A DNA stretch of 64,000 nt from Carex sylvatica (taxonomy: Eukaryota; Streptophyta; Magnoliopsida; Poales; Cyperaceae): the NCBI GenBank assembly GCA_964058845.1, contig CAXKVR010000001.1:186001-250000 (forward strand), in the 5' to 3' direction. The notes below the pieces were generated by a model, which saw only the letters and a program-made list of their open reading frames with translations, was not told the DNA's origin and searched no databases. Positions 43,171 to 52,902 of this stretch are shown here, one piece after another. The translations under genes and the position numbers were made by a program. Positions within the stretch are counted from its first letter, which is position 1. Every line of letters starts with the position of its first letter.

Positions 43171-44206
43171 GTTTGGTTTGGCACAGTTCGGTACAAGCAA
43201 TTATAATACCCAATCACTAATTGGTACAATTCAAGCACAATTCACAACGTATTTACCTCGATTGATCAATTGAAATATAAAAGAGTTTAGAGATACAACC
43301 GAATGTGTGCAATCAAACCATAATGAAGTGAAGGAGTTGAGTAATGCTGCCGAGAAGTCCAACTTCCGAGCCGAAGTTCCAAATTCCAGAAGTATTGGCA
43401 AACTAGGGTTTCTGCGTGTCTGATTGCGGGCCGCAATAGAGGTGGTTGCGGGCCGCAAGGAGTTGAGGGAGGTGAGATGCTCTCTGTCTGAAGATGTTGC
43501 GGGCCGTAGGAGGGTTCTTGCGGGCCGCAAGAGATGCGGTTGGTCAGACGGAGAAGAAAATGGGTTAGGGTTTCGGTTGATGGAAGGGTAATGGGTTAGG
43601 GTTTGTGGGTTCGGCAGAGAGAGGTTTTGGCAGAGAGAGCAAGTGAGAGATGGAGAGTTGGTTTCGGCAGAGACAGGAAGTGAGAAAGAGACGGAAAGAA
43701 AAAGAGAGAGAGAGAGAGATAGAGAGTTGGTTCGGCAGAGAGAGTGAGAAAGAGAGACGGAGAGAAAAAGAGAAAGGGGGATTTAGGGTTTGGGAAGGAG
43801 AAGAGAAGAGAAGGAGAAGAAATGCAAAATGGTCCCTATCTCTTTCTTTCTGTTGGATCTCTGTATTGCGGGCCGCAATGGCGTTGGTTGCGGACCGCAA
43901 TATGCCTGAAAATCATAAAAATTCGATTAAGAAAATGAAAATTCTGTGTACATTGCGGACCGTAATGAAAATCATTGCGGACCGCAATAAACCAAAATTT
44001 TTTTTTTTTTTTTTTTTTTTTTCATAGTTGCGGACCGTAATAATAGATGTTGCGGGCCGCAATAAAAATCAAAATTGCCTACATTAATCTATCTAAATGC
44101 AAATCAAACTAAAGTACGGAATTTAAATGTGCAAAAAATATAAATTGCTTGGGTTGCCTCCCAAGAAGTGCTTGTTTAGCGTCTCGAGCTTGACCATTCT
44201 CATTTT
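43171..44206 (-). other. Spacer between pol and the Athila ORF
   Basis: Non-coding. Contains a GA/AG-rich tract (43610-43810), a poly-T run (about 43998-44022), and ten GCGGRCCGCA-type palindromes in pairs. Confidence 0.75.
43426..44061. repeat. Paired GCGGRCCGCA palindromes, spacer
   Basis: Five pairs: 43426/43448, 43499/43520, 43868/43890, 43955/43977, 44030/44052. Members of a pair are 21-22 bp apart. Adjacent pairs within a cluster are about 72-87 bp apart. Two pairs are preceded by a CTCTGTCTGA-like word. Confidence 0.9.
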
Positions 44207-47200
44207 CTAGTTCTTTCGGGCATCGGTAAGAGAGATGCTCATCATCCCTTCGACCGGTTCTCCGTAGTTGTACACCTTGAGTCGCTGTCCATTTACTTTA
44301 AATGCACCAGTTCGCTCGCTCCATATTTCTACCGCCCCATGTTCAAACACACGTTTCACCTGAAACGGGCCACTCCACTTGGACTTGAGTTTACCTGCAA
44401 AGAGCTTAAAACGTGAATTGAACAATAAAACATAATCACCAATATTAAACTCCCTTCGTATGATGTGCTTGTCATGCCATTGTTTTGTCTTTTCTTTGTA
44501 AATTTTTGCATTCTCATACGCGCTGAGACGGATCTCCTCAAGTTCATGCAAGTCGAGGATGCGTTTTCTTCCAGCTTGTTGCATGTCAAAGTTGAGAGAC
44601 TTGATAGCCCAAAATGCCTTATGCTCCAATTCGACTGGCAAATGACATGGCTTGCCATAGATAAGCTTGAAAGGAGTCATACCAATTGGCGTCTTGTAGG
44701 CTGTGCGGTACGCCCACAGTGCATCATCTAATCTCAAACTCCAGTCTTTTCGGGTCAAGCCTACAGCGGTTTGGAGGATGTGCTTGATCTCACGGTTTGA
44801 CACTTCAACTTGGCCACTTGTTTGCGGATGGTACGGGGTTGCGACTTTGTGCCTTACACCATATTTCTCCATTAGGTTTTCAAAGGAGCGGTTTATGAAG
44901 TGAGAACCTCCATCGCTAATCACCACTCTTGGAACACCGAATCTTGGAAAAATCACCTTTTGGAAAAGGCGTTTGACGGTTTTCGAGTCGGCTTCGGGGC
45001 TCGGTATCGCTTCTACCCACTTGGAGACATAATCCACCGCTACAAGGATGTATTTGTTGTTGCATGAGCTCGGAAAGGGTCCCATAAAGTCAATTCCCCA
45101 AACATCAAATAATTCGACTTCTAGATTGCTTTGCTGAGGCATCTCGTGTCTCTTTGTTATGCTTCTCATCCTTTGACACTTGTCACAAGAGACAACAAAC
45201 TGTCTTGTATCCTTGAAAAGGGTTGGCCAATAGAAACCGGCTTGTAGGACTTTGGCAGCGGTTTTGTTGGTTGAGGCGTGTCCTCCATAAGGTGATGAAT
45301 GGCAATGGTAGAGAATCGATTGTACCTCATCGTGTGGTATGCAACGTCTATGAATCCCATCAACACCGAGCTTGAAAAGATATGGATCATCCCAAAAGTA
45401 ATGCTTGGTATCCGCAAAGAATTTCTTCCGTTGTTGGTATGTGAGGTAGGGTGGTAGAACTCCGCATGCAAGGAAATTAGCAATATCAGCGAACCATGGG
45501 TATTCGGCCTTACTCACTTGGTAGAGCTGCTCATCGGTAAAAGAGTCATCTATTGGCAAGTCTCCATTAATTTGTTCGGGTTTGATGCGCGATAGGTGGT
45601 CAGCTACAAGGTTTTCGGTACCCTTTTTGTCTTTAATCTCTAGGTCAAACTCTTGGAGCAAAAGGATCCATCGGATGAGCCGCGGTTTTGCATCTTTCTT
45701 GGTAAGGAGATAACGGACTGCCGCATGATCCGTGTAGACTATTACCTTTGAACCAACTAGGTAAGGTCTAAACTTATTAATGGCAAAAACCACTGCAAGT
45801 AGCTCCTTTTCTGTCGTGGTGTAGTTGACTTGAGCCTCATCTAGAACCTTGCTTGCGTAGTAGATGGCATACGGCTTTTTGTCGATTCGCTGCCCTAGCA
45901 CGGCTCCAACGGCATAGTCGCTTGCATCACACATAATCTCGAAAGACTCGCTCCAGTCGGGTGGCTGCAGAATGGGAGCGGAAATCAATGCTTCCTTCAA
46001 CCTATTGAAAGCATCTAGGCAATCTTGATTAAAATCAAATGGAGCATCCTTTAATAAAAGATTAGTCAAGGGTTTAGCAATTTTAGAAAAGTCCTTAATG
46101 AACCTTCTATAAAACCCAGCGTGTCCTAAGATGCTTCTAACTCCTTTCACATTTGTTGGTGGAGGTAACTTTTCAATCACCTCAATCTTTGCACGGTCAA
46201 CCTCTAAACCTTTTTCAGAAACAACATGGCCCAATACAACACCCTCTTGAACCATAAAATGACACTTTTCCCAATTCAAAACAAGGTTAACCTCTTCACA
46301 TCGTTGCAAGACTTTGGACAGGTTAACCAAACAATCATTAAAGGTCGTACCATAAACTGAAAAGTCATCCATAAAAACTTCCATGGATTTCTCAATTAGG
46401 TCCGAAAATATACCCATCATGGCTCTCTGAAAAGTTGCAGGTGCATTGCACAAACCAAAGGACATCCTACGATATGCAAAAGTACCGTATGGACATGTAA
46501 AAGTGGTCTTTTCTTGGTCATCAGGGTGGATTGATATTTGAAAGAAACCACTGTAACCATCTAGATAACAAAAGAAAGAGTGCTTAGCTAGCCGTTCAAG
46601 CAGTTGATCAATGAACGGAAGAGGAAAGTGATCCTTGCGCGTGCCAGTGTTGAGCTTCCTATAATCAATGCACATGCGCCATCCCGTCACTAGCCTTGTT
46701 GCAATTGGTTCGCCATTCTCTCCTTCTATGACAGTTGTTCCTCCCTTCTTTGGCACCACGTGAATAGGACTCACCCATTTGCTATCGGAGATAGGGTAGA
46801 TGATGCCGGCGTCGAGTAATTTGTGTATCTCCTTTCGTACAACTTCGCTCAAATTCGGATTCAGTCTCCGTTGGCCTTCAATGGTTGGTTTGTGTCCTTC
46901 TTCCATTAAGATCCGGTGCATGCAGATAGAAGGGTTGATTCCTTTGAGATCGTCTATTGTGTAGCCAATGGCTCTTCGGTGCATCCTCAATATTTGTAGA
47001 AGTTGTGAGGTTTGGTCTTGGTTGAGAGATGCATTGATAATAACGGGGTAGGTTTGATTTGGACCAAGGTATTCGTATCGTAGGGTCGAGGGTAATGGCT
47101 TTAATTCTACCTTGGGTGCATCCTCCGAGGTTTCGGCAAAGTTTGGAAGGATCTCAGCGGTTGAAACTTGAAAAATTGGGTTCAGAATAGGCAGTAGGTC

Positions 47201-48859
47201 ATCTGGGAAGGGTGCATTGCGGGCCGCAATAAATTCGTTGCGGACCGCAATAGAGTCTGTCTGCTTCACGGCCTCTGTCTGATGTTGTTGCGGACCGTGG
47301 TACAGATGGTTGCGGACCGCAATGGAATCACGATTTTCTTTCTTCTCTGACTGTGGATGTTGCGGACCGCAAGAGATGTCATTTCGGGCCGCAAAGACAT
47401 CGACAGAGCTCGTTTCGTTGAGTTTTTCGCACTCCTGATCCATCCAATACTCAAAAGAACCTTTCTTCAAGTTAATCATGAGTTCTTCATCTATCAACCT
47501 GTTAAGAATCTCAACACTAAAGACGCTTTGATCGTTAGATGGGTATCTCATAGATCTTTTGATATCGAATGTCAATTTTTCTTCACCAATATGCATTGTT
47601 ATTATTCCATCATGAACATAGATGACAGCTTTTGCTGTATTGAGGAATGGTCTACCTAGCAAGAGTGGTGTATGAGTGTCCTCATCCATGTCAACCACAA
47701 CAAAATCTATTGGTACAAAGAACTTTCCAATTTGAATTGGCAAGTCCTCTACTACTCCTAGAGGTAACTTAACCGATTGGTCTGCCAATTGCAGAGATAT
47801 TCTAGTTGGCTTAAGTTCTCCAACACCTAACCTATCATACACCGACTTTGGCATAAGACTTACGCTTGCTTCTAGATCACAAAGTGCACGTTTGAATTGG
47901 ACATTTCCTATTGAACATGGTATGGAAAATTTACCCGGATCATCCAACTTTTTGGGCAATTCATTCATTACCATGGCACTACCATTGGTGTCTAAGGATA
48001 CCATTTGTACTTCTTCAAGTTTACGTCTATTTGAAAGAATGTCCTTGAAAAATTTGGTGTAAACTGGCATTTGGGTCATTACCTCAGTCAATGGTAGATT
48101 TACATGCAATTGTTTCAACAGTTCAAGGAATTTGGCAAATTGTTTGTCGGTTTTTTCATTCTTAAGTCTACCAGGAAAAGGTGCATATTTGTGAGGAGGA
48201 GTGTAGAGAGGTACTTGTGCACTTACCTTTGGCGACTCACCTTGAGATGGCTTTGCTTGGTTGGCATGGTTGCTTGGTGCAATTGGAGTAGTTTCCTTCG
48301 AGGCGGAATCCTCATGTGTGGAGATGTGCTCATCATTGCCTCTCGTCTCTTCACCCTGCGGTTGCACGTAGTCACCATGTGGCAAAGGTGGATCCTCATA
48401 TTGCGTACCGCTGCGAAGCATGTGCCTAACCGCCTTGACATCCTTGGAATTGTTCTCGGGTTTTGGCGGAAGGGTGCCCGGTTGGTGAGAGAATTGTGTA
48501 GTTTGTTGTGCAACTTGGTTTTCAAGCATTTTATTTTGGGTTGCTAATATATCTACTTTTTTGGTCAATTCATCAAACTTTTGATTTTGACTTGTCATGA
48601 AAGCCTCCATCATCGATTCAAGATTTGATTTCGGTTGTACATTAGAACCATACCCTTGGGGTACCATAACCTTGATTTGGTCTATTATAGTTTGAGTTAC
48701 CTTGGTTATTTTGATTACTTTGGGTCGGTTGATCATTTTGTCTCCACGAAAAATTTGGATGATTTCTCCAACCGGGGTTGTAAGTATTGGAGTAAGGGTT
48801 GTTATTTGGTTTGAAATTGCCTTGGTTAATTGCATTAACCTCTTCAATACTACTCTCAT
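44207..48859 (-). CDS. Athila pol: protease, reverse transcriptase, RNase H, integrase
   Basis: A 1,550-codon frame. Protease region at about 320-400 ([26 protein letters not shown]); most relatives have DLGAS, so the Gly after Asp-Leu is changed to Glu. Two and a half in-frame 24-residue repeats (AVRN...GPQ...TDSI) lie at about 486-548. RT at about 700-860 has [26 protein letters not shown] and the active-site FMDD (about 828). RNase H includes [11 protein letters not shown] (about 1040). Integrase has the zinc-finger HCHSS...CDKCQ (about 1186-1225) and catalytic Asp (GIDFMGP, about 1258), Asp (SDGGSHF, about 1315) and Glu (GQVEVSNRE, about 1351). No chromodomain. It overlaps gag by 218 bp in another frame; translation may need a shift, or a mutation broke a single gag-pol frame. 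Confidence 0.9.
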   Translation of the reverse strand: MRVVLKRLMQLTKAISNQITTLTPILTTPVGEIIQIFRGDKMINRPKVIKITKVTQTIIDQIKVMVPQGYGSNVQPKSNLESMMEAFMTSQNQKFDELTKKVDILATQNKMLENQVAQQTTQFSHQPGTLPPKPENNSKDVKAVRHMLRSGTQYEDPPLPHGDYVQPQGEETRGNDEHISTHEDSASKETTPIAPSNHANQAKPSQGESPKVSAQVPLYTPPHKYAPFPGRLKNEKTDKQFAKFLELLKQLHVNLPLTEVMTQMPVYTKFFKDILSNRRKLEEVQMVSLDTNGSAMVMNELPKKLDDPGKFSIPCSIGNVQFKRALCDLEASVSLMPKSVYDRLGVGELKPTRISLQLADQSVKLPLGVVEDLPIQIGKFFVPIDFVVVDMDEDTHTPLLLGRPFLNTAKAVIYVHDGIITMHIGEEKLTFDIKRSMRYPSNDQSVFSVEILNRLIDEELMINLKKGSFEYWMDQECEKLNETSSVDVFAARNDISCGPQHPQSEKKENRDSIAVRNHLYHGPQQHQTEAVKQTDSIAVRNEFIAARNAPFPDDLLPILNPIFQVSTAEILPNFAETSEDAPKVELKPLPSTLRYEYLGPNQTYPVIINASLNQDQTSQLLQILRMHRRAIGYTIDDLKGINPSICMHRILMEEGHKPTIEGQRRLNPNLSEVVRKEIHKLLDAGIIYPISDSKWVSPIHVVPKKGGTTVIEGENGEPIATRLVTGWRMCIDYRKLNTGTRKDHFPLPFIDQLLERLAKHSFFCYLDGYSGFFQISIHPDDQEKTTFTCPYGTFAYRRMSFGLCNAPATFQRAMMGIFSDLIEKSMEVFMDDFSVYGTTFNDCLVNLSKVLQRCEEVNLVLNWEKCHFMVQEGVVLGHVVSEKGLEVDRAKIEVIEKLPPPTNVKGVRSILGHAGFYRRFIKDFSKIAKPLTNLLLKDAPFDFNQDCLDAFNRLKEALISAPILQPPDWSESFEIMCDASDYAVGAVLGQRIDKKPYAIYYASKVLDEAQVNYTTTEKELLAVVFAINKFRPYLVGSKVIVYTDHAAVRYLLTKKDAKPRLIRWILLLQEFDLEIKDKKGTENLVADHLSRIKPEQINGDLPIDDSFTDEQLYQVSKAEYPWFADIANFLACGVLPPYLTYQQRKKFFADTKHYFWDDPYLFKLGVDGIHRRCIPHDEVQSILYHCHSSPYGGHASTNKTAAKVLQAGFYWPTLFKDTRQFVVSCDKCQRMRSITKRHEMPQQSNLEVELFDVWGIDFMGPFPSSCNNKYILVAVDYVSKWVEAIPSPEADSKTVKRLFQKVIFPRFGVPRVVISDGGSHFINRSFENLMEKYGVRHKVATPYHPQTSGQVEVSNREIKHILQTAVGLTRKDWSLRLDDALWAYRTAYKTPIGMTPFKLIYGKPCHLPVELEHKAFWAIKSLNFDMQQAGRKRILDLHELEEIRLSAYENAKIYKEKTKQWHDKHIIRREFNIGDYVLLFNSRFKLFAGKLKSKWSGPFQVKRVFEHGAVEIWSERTGAFKVNGQRLKVYNYGEPVEGMMSISLTDARKN
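47219..47393. repeat. Paired GCGGRCCGCA palindromes inside pol
   Basis: Three pairs: 47219/47240, 47290/47312, 47362/47384. Pair members are 21-22 bp apart and pairs recur every 71-72 bp. Because 72 is a multiple of three, the repeat keeps the frame and encodes the 24-residue AVRN/GPQ repeat between protease and RT. Confidence 0.9.
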
Positions 48860-49919
48860 TACTTAGGCCACAATTAATTGCTAGGTGATCGGTACCACCA
48901 CAAATTGAACAAGGAAGAGGAGAGGAATTGTTTACCGAGTTTACGCTCATTTGATCAATTTTGCGATTCAAAGCAGCAATTTCTGCAGCCAAGTTCGGAT
49001 TTGAATTCACCTCTTTCATCCCCCGCTGCATGATCATCGGTGTCTCCCTAGGGTTGTGCCATTGGCTTTGGTTGAGAGCCATGTCATCAACCAACTTGTA
49101 TCCATCAATAGCCCCTTTATTCATGAGACTCCCTCCAGCAGCTGCGTCTAACATACCCTTGTCCTGTGGCATGAGACTGTTGTAGAAGATTTGCAATAAA
49201 TTCCACCCCTCGATACCATGGTGAGGACAGCACCTCTGCAGTTCTTGAAATCTCTCCCACGCCTCACTCATGGTTTCATCTGGTTTCTGTCGGAAATTGT
49301 GGATTTGATGGCGCAAGGAGTTTGTTTTGGATGGTGGAAAGAATTTGTTTAGAAAGGCATTTGCCACCTTAGGCCAAGTATTCATGTTCTCGGGCCGTTG
49401 TCCCCTTATCCAGCCTTTAGCCTTATCTGCAAGAGAAAAAGTAAAGGCCATTACTTTAAGATTTTCGGGAGAAACAGTTTGTACCTTAATCGTGCTGCAG
49501 ATTTCCTTAAAATTGGCTAAGTGTTGCGTGGCATCTTCGTGAAGAAGACCATGGAACAGATTACGCTGCACCATGCTAACCCATGCAGGCGGAATTTGAT
49601 ATTCTTCAGCATTGATAGTAGGTGCCATATAGCCAAGGTGGATTTCCTCAGCCCTAGGTGCTGTGAAGTCTCTCAAAGGGCGATTGGCATCGGCTGCTTC
49701 ATTGTTTTCTCTTTCAACAGCGGCTGCCCGTAGTTGTTGAAGTTCATTAGCCATCTGATTCCGTTCTCTCTGAAGGTTTTGAAAACGAACATCTTCATCT
49801 CCGGTCGACATGTCTAACCGGCGTGGACTTAAGTGCAAGAAAGGTCCCCTTGTCGGGTGTTTGTTTCTTCTCTCGTAGAAAAGATGAGTTGACCCCTTCC
49901 TAGAAAACCACTCAACCAA
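48642..49919 (-). CDS. Athila gag
   Basis: A 425-residue capsid/nucleocapsid protein. The retrotransposon gag domain is at about 120-230 ([52 protein letters not shown]). It has one CCHC zinc knuckle [14 protein letters not shown] and an Asn/Gln-rich C-terminus that stops at GYGTPRVWF. The same sequence in the next frame continues as [19 protein letters not shown], which resembles the gag-pol linker of related elements. The stop is therefore either a frameshift lesion or a shift site. Confidence 0.88.
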   Translation of the reverse strand: MVEWFSRKGSTHLFYERRNKHPTRGPFLHLSPRRLDMSTGDEDVRFQNLQRERNQMANELQQLRAAAVERENNEAADANRPLRDFTAPRAEEIHLGYMAPTINAEEYQIPPAWVSMVQRNLFHGLLHEDATQHLANFKEICSTIKVQTVSPENLKVMAFTFSLADKAKGWIRGQRPENMNTWPKVANAFLNKFFPPSKTNSLRHQIHNFRQKPDETMSEAWERFQELQRCCPHHGIEGWNLLQIFYNSLMPQDKGMLDAAAGGSLMNKGAIDGYKLVDDMALNQSQWHNPRETPMIMQRGMKEVNSNPNLAAEIAALNRKIDQMSVNSVNNSSPLPCSICGGTDHLAINCGLSNESSIEEVNAINQGNFKPNNNPYSNTYNPGWRNHPNFSWRQNDQPTQSNQNNQGNSNYNRPNQGYGTPRVWF

Positions 49920-50051
49920 ATCTGTGGCGTTCGGGGTTGGAGGTTCCTCTGCCAGGTTTCAACCTGAAAAATGAGAGAGAGAAAGAAAGCAAAAGAAAAT
50001 TAAAAACAATTACTAACTAATGGTTTAGGTCTGAAATAATATTCACCGTTG

Positions 50052-50069
50052 TCCCCGGCAACGGCGCCA
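50052..50069 (-). other. tRNA-Asp primer-binding site
   Basis: The - strand reads TGGCGCCGTTGCCGGGGA, complementary to the 18 nt at the 3' end of plant tRNA-Asp (GTC). It lies six bases inside the 5' LTR (50076). tRNA-Asp priming is usual for Athila elements. Confidence 0.9.
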
Positions 50070-50075
50070 AAAACT

Positions 50076-51518
50076 TGATGGGAGTTTTCTATATCTCTTA
50101 TGCAAGTAATAAATCCTAGTTTATACTCAATTTAGTTGCAAGTGTACAACCTAGTCAAGTAGTACTTAGGGATCGTCTCCACAGGGACAAGTCGAAATAT
50201 CAATTCTAACCTAACGATTTAATTTAGTAAAAGTGAAGTAAAAAGTGTTTTGTTTGTTTAAGAGGTTTGTTTGGTAGTGATTGAACTGAATTAAACTAAA
50301 GTCTTAAAGTGAAATTTGGTTTTAAACAAGTAAGAGAAATTAGGGTTTCTTAGGGTTCCTATCCACTAATGTCGTGATTAATTGGTTTGTTAAATTTGAT
50401 CTTATATTTATGAAGGCACAGTTGGATGTTATAGGTACAAAGTGATATCTCTATATTAATACCATCTTCAAATTAGAATAAACGTCACCTCTCGGTACTT
50501 GGCTACACTAATCTAAAGTCATTAAGTTCTTACTGTCCCAATTTATCTAGAAAGCTATTCGTCACCTCTCGGTACTTGGCACAATTCTCTAAACTATTGG
50601 GTAAAGCCCGTATAAGACACGCGTCACCTCTCGGTACTTAGCCTATCAAATACCCTATTCCTTATGGTCGAGACTTAATATTCAATTTCTCAATTGCAAA
50701 TACCAAATCCTAAGATTTCATGTGATTTCGATTAAGTCTTCACAATCAATTAAAATAAAGAATAGATCATAATAAAGAACAAGAAGATATGAAATAAAAC
50801 CAACTAAATCATAACAAAAGTTTCAATTACAGCCCTAATTAACCATAGAAAAGTCCTTAGCCAATCATGGCTAAGGCACAAATGAAATTAAAAGAGTTCA
50901 AAGAGTTTCAAAAGTAAGAAAGGTAATAAAACCGGTGGATGAATGATGTTCTTTTCTCCTTTCTTTCTCTTTCTTCTCCTCTCTTTTCTCTCTTCTTTTT
51001 CTGTCTAAAAAATGGTGTAAAAACTGTCTCTAACCGTTCTTAATTATATCCTCACAAATCCTAAAAATAAATAAATAAAATTAGCAAATTCGGGTTCTGA
51101 ACCGACTTATTGCGGGCCGCAGGAGATTTGGTTGCGGGCCGCAATGAATGGAGGCAGTTTGACAGCTTGTCGCGCAGATACTACAGAATTCATTACGGGC
51201 CGCAATGAGATTGATTGCGGGCCGCAATGAATATGCAGGAATGAAATAGCTCTGACTTGTTTTGTTACGGGCCGCAATGGGATCACTTCGGGCCGCAATG
51301 AATGTTGACAGTTGCTCTTTCTTCGTGCTGACTTGCTATAGATTTTCCCGTTTTGCTCCGTTAAGCTCCATATACTTGATTACCTGTAAAATAAACATAA
51401 CTAGGGCAGTAACCTGAACTTTCGGACATTTTTACCTAATTAAACCTAATTTAACTAAAACTTGGCTTAATTTACATAACTAATCATAGATTTCAATAGA
51501 TATGATTTCGGCTTATCA
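50076..51518 (-). repeat. 5' LTR of the Athila element
   Basis: 1,443 bp, 21 bp longer than the other LTR. I count about seven single-base differences (for example C/A at about 50619, A/C at 50845, A/G at 50864, T/C at 50915, G/T at 51092). It has six palindrome copies (51112-51297) against five in the partner. Confidence 0.92.
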
Positions 51519-51523
51519 ATTAC

Positions 51524-52342
51524 CCAGGGGGTAATGTGTTTGGATGGTCAATTGGATTTATATGGATTTTCCGGATATGAATTGGAACCAGACTTTTAAT
51601 TAAACAGTTAAGCCTGTAACTACAGATGAGTGTCATGAGAAAAGGTTTTACCTGGCGCAGCCGTCTGTAGGTGTCTGTAACCCTACAGACGAGTGGGAAT
51701 GAATTGGGGTCCAGTTTGGTGGAGCATCTGTAGTTACTACCAGATATTCTGAAATCGAGTTAAACCAAATATTGTGTGCTTGAATTTCATCTTGGCAATT
51801 CCTGAATTGTGATTTCATTTGGATAAATGTTGTCGGGTTTGTGCAGTATGTTTATATATGATTATAAACTGATTTGAACTTTATTTGTGTTTACTTTTTG
51901 AATATAATCTGTGATTGCAAGTCCAGGGACGATTTGTGGCAATTTATCGCACTGAGAATTCAATTCTCATCCCCTCTTTTGGGTTAATTTTTCAGGTACC
52001 GGTTCGGCGGATCCGAGAGAGACACGAGGTCGGTAGGCCTGGTTTTCACCGCTGCTTAGCTGTCTGGTATTGTGACTAGAGACATGTATAGATTTATGTT
52101 TTGATTGTATATATATGTGTGTTCTCTATGTCATTTGGTGATACGTATCCATCGAGATACGGATTTTGTATGATATTACCTGACCAGTTGGGATTTGTGA
52201 ACTGTTTTTCTTAGTTATTTGTTGTATTGTTTGATTGTGTTTTATTTTCTATTATATCGTAATTGTCTTGTAGGCATACGGGCAACCGTATGTCTACGGC
52301 AGGAGGCACCCGTCACGCCTCGTGGGGCCGCGGGGTGTGACA
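51524..52342 (-). mobile_element. Solo LTR, gypsy-like: left part on the - strand
   Basis: The rest of the solo LTR that begins at 37305. Its + strand end is CCGCGGGGTGTGACA. Contains a CAACCGTATGTCTACGGC hairpin-like stretch and a GGATCCGAGAGAGACACGAGG segment. It is separated from its other half by the Athila insertion. Non-coding. Confidence 0.65.
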
Positions 52343-52902
52343 ATATTTGTGGACCGGCTTAGTGTAGAGAAGTAGATAGATAAAAAAAACTAATGGGCAG
52401 AGTTATTTTTTATTCATCCTTTCACTAATCCTTTACTGTTAGAAAAATAGGCACCAACGAGGGTTTATGGAAGCAGTACTGGTACTGGCTTTGGTATTGA
52501 TACACTGTACAGTACTGGTACTTGCATGTACCAACTGGTACACCATACTTATCTACTGTTGTGCAACCACAATTACAAATGTATACCTCTGATTTAAGAA
52601 GATCCTTGGACAAGAAAATCATCCATCGGTTATTATAACAGACAGAGAACTAGCACTTATGAATGCTCAGCAGTTAACTTTCTTATTCTTAATTTGTATT
52701 TTAGAAAATTAAATTTTGTTGTCAGAGATCAAAGTTTACCCTAACAGCAATGGTTTTTTCTATCATCCATGTACCTAATATGACTTCTCTAATAACACCA
52801 AGTGTATGGCTTTACCAATGCGATTCTTGCAGAATGCACACATGCAACTTTAATATCTTTTTGTTATAAAACTAAACACCAAAAATAACATGCACACAGA
52901 AT
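52343..52902. repeat. Right part of the duplicated F-box flank
   Basis: Continues the alignment with the intact F-box locus (58891-59432): GGACCGGCTTAGTGTAGA, GCACCAACGAGGGTTTATGG, TGTATACCTCTGATTTAAGA, CATGCACACAGAAT. Ends at about 52902. Confidence 0.8.

Larger units (their letters stand above)
39075..51518 (-). mobile_element. Athila-type Ty3/gypsy retrotransposon
   Basis: A 12,444-bp element on the - strand inserted in the solo LTR, with a perfect 5-bp target duplication ATTAC (39070-39074 and 51519-51523). Order in its own direction: 5' LTR (50076-51518), tRNA-Asp primer site, gag, pol (protease, RT, RNase H, integrase), a palindrome-rich spacer, an Athila-type ORF, a polypurine tract and the 3' LTR (39075-40496). 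The Athila lineage is supported by the tRNA-Asp primer site, the [14 protein letters not shown] RT and the extra 3' ORF. The LTRs differ by about seven substitutions plus one 21-bp indel, so insertion is recent. The gag/pol frames and the protease site appear damaged. Confidence 0.9.

Noticed and set aside
50052..50069. Match to the tRNA-Asp 3' end considered as a tRNA gene
   Set aside because: Only 18 nt match and they sit six bases inside an LTR, which is the position of a primer-binding site.
37305..52342. Considered a Mutator-type element because the flanking match extends to 10 bp (AATATTTGTG)
   Set aside because: With TG...CA ends the duplication resolves to a 5-bp ATATT, and the extra matching bases are the first bases of the element; the TGTCACACCCC start fits an LTR better.
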